From positions 1-11,691 of the forward strand of contig DAOVGO010000059.1 in assembly GCA_030672345.1 (NCBI GenBank): DNA of 11,691 bases. Direction: 5' to 3'. Origin of the DNA: Methanosarcinales archaeon. Lineage in GTDB: Archaea > Halobacteriota > Methanosarcinia > Methanosarcinales > Methanogasteraceae. Both the position numbers and the translations under genes were made by a program. Of the stretch, positions 6,977-11,691 are shown piece after piece; within the stretch, counting starts at the first letter, position 1; each line of letters opens with the position of its first letter. Under the pieces are notes generated by a model, which searched no databases, was not told the origin of the DNA, and saw only the letters and a list, made by a program, of their open reading frames with translations.

Positions 6977-8353
6977 ATGAAGATTACGATCGTCTCTCCC
7001 GACCTCTACACCTACGGCTCGATGGTGATCGGCGGAGTCCTCAGAGATGCTGGATTCGATGTAACGCTCACCAAAAGTCTGGAAAGTCCGGAGGTCAATG
7101 CTGACACCGATGCAGACACAGACGTGATACTGCTGAGCCTCTACTCGACTCTTCATCTCCTGGACAGCCGGATCAGGGATTTCACGTCCCAGAGCGACAA
7201 AACAATCTATGTCGGCGGTCCTGTCAGCGCATATCCTGAGATCGTCCTCGGAGAACTGAATGTTGACGCCGTTATCATCGGGGAAGGCGAGGAGTCAACG
7301 ATCGAACTGCTCGAGAACGGAGTCTCGGAGGATATTTCAGGAATCGCATTCAGAAGCGATGGTGAAATCATCATGACCGAGCCGAAACCTGCGAATATAG
7401 AGAGACCGATGCCGCTGATACCAGATGACATCCGGAATCAAAGTATCAGGGGTGCAAACGTCTATGTCGAGACGCACAGGGGCTGCATCGGCGCATGTGG
7501 CTTCTGTCAGGTCCCAAAGTTCTTTGGAACAAAGATCAGGAGCAGGGACATCGAAGACATTGTCGCTGAGATAAGTGAGTTTAAGCGCCGCGGCGTCCGG
7601 AGAATCGCAATCAGCGGCGGAACCAGTTCGCTGTACCAGTACGGGAACGGGAAATCTGTCAATGTGAATGCGTTCATCGAGCTCTTGCAGGCGATTGCAG
7701 GAGTTATGGGAAGCAGGAATGTCTCGGTTCCGGATATCCGGGTCGATTATGTGGATGAGGAGGTGCTCCGTGCGATCCACGACTTCACGATGGGCTGGGT
7801 CTATTACGGAATCGAGTCCGGAAGCGACAGGATCCTCAAGGAGATGCGAAAAGGGGTTAACTCCGAAAAGAACGTCTATGCGATCGAACTGGCGCAGCAG
7901 TGCGGCGTGAAGGTCGGCGGGAGCTTCATTGTCGGCTATCCCGGAGAGGCGATCGAGGATTACCAGTTGACAAAGGACTTGATCGAGGATACGTTCCTGG
8001 ACGATATCTTCGTGAGCATCGCAGAGCCGATTCCCGGGACTCATCTTTCGGAACTCGTGCTGAAAACGGATGATTCTGAGAATCCGACATTCATGGAACA
8101 CGGGGGCGAGTACAGGGCGTTGAAATTAACAGAGAGCGAGGCGCGGTGCTTTGATCTCGCGCTTCACGCCCAGATGTGCAAATCGGTGCCGAGCATCCTC
8201 ACCGACCAGCTGTACAACGCGTGTCTCGATGATGCCCAGGCGCAGGGGCGCGATGTGCGGGCGGTAACGAGGCTGCTTCAGAAGTATCGGGGGAGACGAA
8301 CCCGAACGGATCAGATAAGCAGTAAAAATAAAGATACGGGAATCGTTACATAG
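6977..8353 (+). CDS. B12-binding-domain / radical SAM protein, candidate McrA glutamine C-methyltransferase
   Basis: A 458-residue cobalamin-type radical SAM protein. The N-terminal region (1-150) looks like the Rossmann B12-binding fold found in such enzymes, with VGGP at 79-82 and GEGE at 102-105, and without the classical DxHxxG histidine, as is common in this class. The radical SAM centre is C170-x3-C174-x2-C177 in HRGCIGACGFCQVP, followed by SGGTSS near 214 and YYGIESGSDRIL near 272. Overall it resembles the archaeal MJ_0865-like B12/radical SAM family, whose members include the enzyme that C-methylates a glutamine in methyl-coenzyme M reductase. That assignment is from memory of the family and is less certain than the enzyme class. 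It is probably monocistronic, with its own TATA box and no ribosome site. The last 14 or so codons overlap the antisense ATPase remnant, so the C-terminus may not be ancestral. Confidence 0.85.
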   Translation: MKITIVSPDLYTYGSMVIGGVLRDAGFDVTLTKSLESPEVNADTDADTDVILLSLYSTLHLLDSRIRDFTSQSDKTIYVGGPVSAYPEIVLGELNVDAVIIGEGEESTIELLENGVSEDISGIAFRSDGEIIMTEPKPANIERPMPLIPDDIRNQSIRGANVYVETHRGCIGACGFCQVPKFFGTKIRSRDIEDIVAEISEFKRRGVRRIAISGGTSSLYQYGNGKSVNVNAFIELLQAIAGVMGSRNVSVPDIRVDYVDEEVLRAIHDFTMGWVYYGIESGSDRILKEMRKGVNSEKNVYAIELAQQCGVKVGGSFIVGYPGEAIEDYQLTKDLIEDTFLDDIFVSIAEPIPGTHLSELVLKTDDSENPTFMEHGGEYRALKLTESEARCFDLALHAQMCKSVPSILTDQLYNACLDDAQAQGRDVRAVTRLLQKYRGRRTRTDQISSKNKDTGIVT

Positions 8354-9043
8354 TTCCCACTCACATCGGATATGTTCTTCGAAAGCAAGACCCCCTTCTT
8401 CCCAGGAAAGACATGTAATCCCTTGTAATCGCTTTTCTGTATTTTATTTTGAAATTTTAATTCAATCGGAAGCAATTCATTCTCTTCGAATTTCAACACG
8501 AAATCCACTTCTTTCCCACCTCCTTTCTTTTTCCAGTAGAATACGTAGTTATATGATGCAAAAACATCGCTCTGGTATGTATCGTACATCAATCGGATAA
8601 GGTGGTTTTCAACGATCGATTCTACTAATTTACTCTTACTTTCGGGATCATCGAGATACGATTGAGTTGAACTGAAATAATCTGTCGATCCCGAGACCCA
8701 TGATCTCAGGGAATGAAAAATGAAAGGATCCTGGAAGTATATTTTCTTTTCTTTTTTGAAACAAGCGTTTTTTCTTGTAATGTCCACCGAATACGATATA
8801 TCCAGCACAAAAGAGTCTGCCAGACTCTCTACGTACTTTGAGACCGTGTTATGCGATTTCGACATCCGTATCCTTAACGATACTCTGCCAGCTAACATTC
8901 GTTGTCAGTTTGTTGGCGATGCTGCGTAGTATCTGCTTTACGTACATCTCCTGAACCTGCCATCTTGCCAGATCGCCGATCAGCGAACGGATATAAAGCT
9001 CATAAATGCTGTTATCAATTCTGTTCTTTGAGAAAAATTCCTG
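8311..9043 (-). pseudogene. Decayed DUF4143-type archaeal ATPase, N-terminus lost and frameshifted
   Basis: Two adjoining minus-strand frames together read as the C-terminal two thirds of a DUF4143 archaeal ATPase (AAA_14-type ATP-binding proteins). The upstream frame, about 9043 to a TAA at 8851-8849, gives EFFSKNRIDNSIYELYIRSL, then IGDLARW, KQILRSI and VSWQSIVKDTDV. The downstream frame resumes with KSHNTVSKYVESLADSFVL and continues through KKIYFQDPFIFHSLRSW to a PD-(D/E)xK-like segment (KEVDFVLKFEEN, then LPIELKF) and a stop at 8311-8313. Removing one base near 8860 joins the frames without losing a residue, so a +1 insertion fits. The N-terminal P-loop and Walker B region is absent: the sequence runs directly into the end of ychF. 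The remnant is visibly richer in A+T than its neighbours, suggesting foreign origin. The open frame after the shift has an internal ATG near 8898, but a functional short protein seems unlikely. Confidence 0.8.
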
Positions 9044-9071
9044 GTTCTGATGTTTTCCTGAATCCCACGAG

Positions 9072-10250
9072 TCATCGCGTCGACACGATCTTCACCACAT
9101 CCCCGTCCTCAAGCTCCCTACCCATCCTCATCTTCCGTCTGGCATCAACCGCATGCAGAAAACCATTCCCGATGTCGGTATGCACCTGATATGCAAGATC
9201 GTGCGCTGTGCTGCCCCGCCTCATCAGAAAAGCATCGGGGAGGACGTTTCCTTTCTTGTCTGCGAATTTTGACTCATCCTCGACCGGATATGCCACGATC
9301 TGGTCAAGAAGATCGAAGACTGCCGCATTGATGCACTGTTGTATGCCGGTTCCCCCCATCCTCTCGACCATATCCCTGATCTTACCTAAAGCCTGAATCT
9401 GCGCATCAGTGAGATCTTTTGAGACGATCTCGAAGCTTGAATCGCCGGGTATGTACGAGATCGCGCCGCTCCGGTCTGCCATGCGAAGCGCAAGTTCTGC
9501 TTCGGCGGATGTCGGAATCACGGTGTAATCAAGGTCGCACAACCTCCGGATATTCTCTTCTGGTGCGATGTCAGCCTTGTTTGCTGCAATGATCATGGGC
9601 TTGCTCTCCCTGCGGAGCAGGTCTGCAAATTCCTGCACATCCGAATCCTCCCATTTGTGCAGGGGCTTTGCGCAGGTCTCGCCGAAGTGGAAGAGGGCGG
9701 TTTTCGCCTGCAGGATGCTCACGCCCGCGCCAGCAAGCTGGTCGGCGATCACAACCTCCGGTTTCAGGTTTTCCGCATGTATCTTCTTTGATAGCCGGTT
9801 CCAGTTCCGGCTGAGTATCGAAGATAACCATAAGGCGAATTCGCGCTCAAGAAACTCGATATCCCCGACCGGATCATGCTCGCCGATCTTCACAGGGTTA
9901 CCCTCGATATCGGTTCCGCCCGAGGCATCGACTACGTGGATGATCGCCTGTGCCTGACGCAGGTTATCAAGGAACGCATTACCAAGCCCCTTTCCCTTAT
10001 GGGCATCAGGCACGAGACCCGCGACATCGATGACCTCGATTGGCACAAACCGGATGCCGTTTCGGCAGTTTGTGCATGTGGCACCAAGGTCGGTGCACGG
10101 GCAGCTGGTTCGCACATAGCCGATTCCATGATTGGCATCAATGGTAGTGAATGGATAATTTGCGATTTCAACATCTGCAAGCGTCGCAGATTTGAAGAAC
10201 GTCGATTTCCCGGAGTTCGGTTTTCCTGCAAGCGCTATCGACATCGACAT
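9072..10250 (-). CDS. ychF: YchF/Ygr210-type GTPase (Obg-like ATPase family)
   Basis: A 392-residue P-loop NTPase of the YchF/OLA1 group, ribosome-associated proteins involved in translation or stress control. G1 is GKPNSGKST (9-17), followed by the family hallmark ANYPFTTI (30-37). G3 is DVAG (75-78) and G4 is NKAD (224-227). The tail from about 322 is a TGS domain ending at DGDVVKIVSTR. Residues 50-62 contain C-x-C-x6-C-x2-C, seen in the archaeal/yeast Ygr210 branch rather than in bacterial YchF, and could bind a metal. The canonical G4 NKxD suggests GTP rather than ATP preference. The frame is open to 10451, but family homology starts at the Met codons 10250 and 10244, and a TATA-like element lies about 30 bp upstream of 10250, fitting a leaderless start. 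The gene converges with the radical SAM gene, with the ATPase remnant between them. Confidence 0.93.
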   Translation of the reverse strand: MSMSIALAGKPNSGKSTFFKSATLADVEIANYPFTTIDANHGIGYVRTSCPCTDLGATCTNCRNGIRFVPIEVIDVAGLVPDAHKGKGLGNAFLDNLRQAQAIIHVVDASGGTDIEGNPVKIGEHDPVGDIEFLEREFALWLSSILSRNWNRLSKKIHAENLKPEVVIADQLAGAGVSILQAKTALFHFGETCAKPLHKWEDSDVQEFADLLRRESKPMIIAANKADIAPEENIRRLCDLDYTVIPTSAEAELALRMADRSGAISYIPGDSSFEIVSKDLTDAQIQALGKIRDMVERMGGTGIQQCINAAVFDLLDQIVAYPVEDESKFADKKGNVLPDAFLMRRGSTAHDLAYQVHTDIGNGFLHAVDARRKMRMGRELEDGDVVKIVSTR

Positions 10251-10273
10251 GGCGGTAACATGTTGTCTGGCTC

Positions 10274-10288
10274 CGGATAAATAACTTG
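10274..10288 (-). promoter_or_regulatory. TATA-like element of ychF
   Basis: The minus strand reads AAGTTATTTATCC, centred about 30 bp before ATG 10250. This supports that start and a leaderless transcript rather than an upstream start at 10451, which would place the promoter inside the coding region. Confidence 0.5.
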
Positions 10289-10387
10289 CGTTGCTGACAG
10301 TGGTTCCGAATACGGGCGAACAAACACAGTTAGCACAAATTACGCCCATCTGGTGGCAGAAATATTTGGAACTGTCTGCGTCACAGG

Positions 10388-10401
10388 AAGATTTTATATC
10401 G
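10388..10401 (+). promoter_or_regulatory. TATA-like element before the beta-helix gene
   Basis: AAGATTTTATATCG on the plus strand is a good TATA candidate. A start about 25 bp downstream would give a leader of roughly 100 nt to the ATG at 10523, long enough for leader regulation, though no recognisable riboswitch is seen. Confidence 0.4.
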
Positions 10402-10522
10402 GTTGCACACAAGATAATGATATTGAGTACTTGGATAATGCCGGTCAACAAAGACGCGAATGGCAGGGCGAATGGGGTGTTAGTTTAGGCAGCATCCACG
10501 AAATCGGAAAGGAGAATGTTAT

Positions 10523-11374
10523 ATGAGCAAACGAAGTAGCATCATGCTTGCACTTGTGATGTTGGCGGTGGCTGCGGTCACCGGCATAGACCATGCGCAA
10601 GCAGAAGCAGAGGTTGACATACATGTAAACGCGAGCGGCTGGTGGCACGAAGGCGGAGCGTTCAATATTAGCAGCAGACCGATCCAGGATGCTGTTGCTG
10701 CCGCCGGTGAGGGCGAAACGATCGTTGTGCGAAACGGGAACTACAGCGAGAATATAGACGTGCCCACACAGGGTCTCACACTGAGGGGTGAATGTGCGAG
10801 TGTGGTGGCGGTGGCTGCAAACCGGTCGGACGACCACGTCTTTGAGGTGACCGCGGATTACACAAACATCTCAGGATTCACAGTGACCGGGGCGAATGGG
10901 ACCGGTATGGCAGGGATCTGCCTCACCGACGCTGATTACTGCACCATCTCTGATAACAACGTCTCAAAGAACAGCTGTGGCATCTGCCTGTTGAATTCGA
11001 GCAGCAACACCATCACACACAACGCCGTGCAGAACAACACGCAGCAAGGCTTCTACCTGACAGATGGAAGCGCGTGGGACGTGATCATGTTCAACAATAT
11101 TGTAGCAAACGGAGCGCTGCAACCTGATGGGTGTTATCGGTGGCAGTTTGTAAACAACCAGTCGGAGGTTGTGGTAGCGATATATAATTACTGGGGCACG
11201 GACAACAGAACAATCATCGAAGCAAGCATCGAGGATAAGGGGATCGGGTGGTTCTACCCAATCGAGGGCGAACCGTTCCCATGCCCCCCGATTCCGGAAC
11301 TTCCAACCGTTGCGCTCTTTGCTGTCGGATTGTTAGGGCTTGCCAGATATGCGCGGATCAGGCGAAAGTTGTAA
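10523..11374 (+). CDS. Secreted parallel beta-helix repeat protein with PEF-CTERM-like sorting tail
   Basis: A 283-residue surface protein. Residues 1-27 form a signal peptide: a basic start, a hydrophobic run (IMLALVMLAVAAVTG), and an AQA-EA cleavage site. The body (about 40-235) shows parallel beta-helix repeats of the NosD/PbH1 type: GETIVVRNGNYSENI, GLTLRGE, YTNISGFTVTGANG, YCTISDNNVSKNSCGICL, NTITHNAVQNN. Such folds bind or cleave polysaccharides, but no catalytic residues are identifiable. Eleven N-x-S/T sequons suggest heavy N-glycosylation. The tail PELPT, then a hydrophobic stretch and RIRRK (about 258-282), has the layout of the archaeal PEF-CTERM signal processed by an archaeosortase, with L in place of the usual F. 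AAAGGAG at 10508-10514 lies 8 nt before the ATG. It likely stands alone, divergent from ychF. Role: cell-surface or biofilm protein, not further defined. Confidence 0.85.
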   Translation: MSKRSSIMLALVMLAVAAVTGIDHAQAEAEVDIHVNASGWWHEGGAFNISSRPIQDAVAAAGEGETIVVRNGNYSENIDVPTQGLTLRGECASVVAVAANRSDDHVFEVTADYTNISGFTVTGANGTGMAGICLTDADYCTISDNNVSKNSCGICLLNSSSNTITHNAVQNNTQQGFYLTDGSAWDVIMFNNIVANGALQPDGCYRWQFVNNQSEVVVAIYNYWGTDNRTIIEASIEDKGIGWFYPIEGEPFPCPPIPELPTVALFAVGLLGLARYARIRRKL

Positions 11375-11375
11375 T

Positions 11376-11422
11376 ACCATCTGGATGCAAAACACCACGA
11401 AAAGTGAAAGATGGTGCTTTTT
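11376..11422 (+). terminator. Possible terminator after the beta-helix gene
   Basis: ACCATCT (11376-11382) is complementary to AGATGGT (11409-11415), followed by GC and five T residues. An overlapping imperfect pairing, GCAAAACACCA with TGGTGCTTTTTGC, is also possible. It begins 1 bp after the stop codon. The U-tract is short, so the call is tentative. Confidence 0.35.
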
Positions 11423-11557
11423 GCAACTTCGCGGCGATCATTTTGTAGTGTCATGGCAATTTAATTTTTAGACGTAATGTAGGATCGTGCGAGTATTAAG
11501 TATCTAAATTGTATATTTGCATTTCTTGTTGAACAAACCATAAGAAATAAAACCACA

Positions 11558-11611
11558 GAGGACACAGAGAGCACAGAGAGTTGCTGTTTTCTCTGTGCTC
11601 TCTGTGTCCTC
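11558..11611. repeat. Perfect 22-bp inverted repeat, CACAGAG-rich
   Basis: The left arm (11558-11579) begins GAGGACACAGAGAG and the right arm (11590-11611) is its exact reverse complement, with a 10-nt loop (GTTGCTGTTT). Imperfect pairing may extend outward: ACAAACC (about 11533-11539) roughly matches the complement of GGTCTGTTG, and TTCTTGTTGAAC roughly matches the complement of GTTGACAAGAAG. The arm itself is built from a repeated CACAGAG unit. Similar ACCACAGAGGACACAGAG-type sequences occur as dispersed elements in many archaeal and bacterial genomes, so this is likely a REP- or MITE-like element rather than a simple terminator. Confidence 0.75.
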
Positions 11612-11653
11612 GGTCTGTTGACAAGAAGTTGCATCACAGATTGCCCTTGTGGC

Positions 11654-11674
11654 TACCCCGCACGTTCTGGGGTA
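11654..11674. repeat. Small hairpin
   Basis: TACCCCG (11654-11660) can pair with TGGGGTA (11668-11674) across a 7-nt loop, with one G-T pair. It lies close to the right edge, so whether it belongs to a larger element or RNA cannot be judged. Confidence 0.35.
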
Positions 11675-11691
11675 ATCCTACCGCGGAATGC

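Larger units (their letters stand above)
11375..11691. other. Gene-free right end with inverted repeats
   Basis: No credible gene is visible in these 317 bp. They contain a possible terminator (11376-11422), an AT-rich stretch at 11457-11530 with TATA-like pieces (for example AAATTGTATATTTGC), a large inverted repeat (11558-11611) and a small hairpin (11654-11674). Confidence 0.5.

Noticed and set aside
10251..10451. N-terminal extension of ychF to an ATG at 10451
   Set aside because: Family homology begins at 10250/10244, and the extension overlaps the divergent promoter region, including the TATA-like element for ychF itself.
10291..10488. Possible small protein of 65 residues upstream of the beta-helix gene
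   Set aside because: It covers the promoter region of the beta-helix gene, has no ribosome site and no recognisable features.
11612..11691. Possible tRNA or IS200/IS605-type end hairpin at the right edge
   Set aside because: Only one 7-bp stem is visible; there is no cloverleaf, no TnpA/TnpB gene in the window, and the sequence ends before more can be judged.
1..11691. CRISPR array, rRNA or tRNA genes, complete insertion sequence
   Set aside because: No regularly spaced direct repeats, rRNA signatures, tRNA folds or transposase genes were found on either strand by eye.

Overview
The window looks like chromosome from a euryarchaeon of the methanogen / alkane-oxidiser type (Methanomicrobia and relatives such as Syntropharchaeia or ANME groups). 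The evidence is a gar1-tfb gene pair, an archaeal PP-loop GMP synthase-type subunit, a tungsten aldehyde:ferredoxin oxidoreductase, an archaeal Ygr210-type YchF GTPase, a B12/radical SAM protein resembling the methanogen family linked to methyl-coenzyme M reductase modification, a PEF-CTERM-like surface protein, and TATA boxes about 25-30 bp upstream of several starts. The genus is not determinable from the sequence alone.

Layout. Positions 1-5203 are read entirely on the minus strand: aldehyde:ferredoxin oxidoreductase (5203-3398), PolX with a PHP domain (3321-1579), a small MNT-type nucleotidyltransferase with a helical C-terminus (1563-928, 15 bp behind PolX), and a divergent GMP-synthase-subunit-B-like ATP pyrophosphatase (865 to beyond the left edge). 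The last three probably form one unit, although TATA-like sites also precede PolX and the GMP-synthase-like gene. A divergent promoter region (5204-5471) separates this block from the plus-strand pair gar1 (TTG start, 5472-5714) and tfb (5724-6719), which are nearly touching and probably translationally coupled. A 257-bp spacer then leads to the plus-strand B12/radical SAM gene (6977-8353).

Between the radical SAM gene and the convergent ychF gene (10250-9072, minus) lies an AT-rich, broken remnant of a DUF4143-type archaeal ATPase (about 9043-8311, minus). It has lost its P-loop half, carries a frameshift near 8860, and its last codons overlap antisense with the end of the radical SAM gene. 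A second divergent promoter region (10251-10522) serves ychF and a secreted parallel beta-helix protein with a C-terminal sorting-type tail (10523-11374). The right end (11375-11691) has no gene; it holds a possible terminator, a perfect 22-bp inverted repeat made of a CACAGAG-rich sequence, and a small hairpin.

Functionally this is mostly housekeeping: transcription initiation (TFB), rRNA pseudouridylation (Gar1), base-excision repair (PolX), a translation-associated GTPase, and purine-type metabolism, plus redox and surface accessory genes. I do not see a clear new defence or mobile system. The less ordinary parts are the PolX / nucleotidyltransferase / GMP-synthase-like cluster, the decayed ATPase, the radical SAM protein with its altered tail, and the inverted repeat at the right edge.
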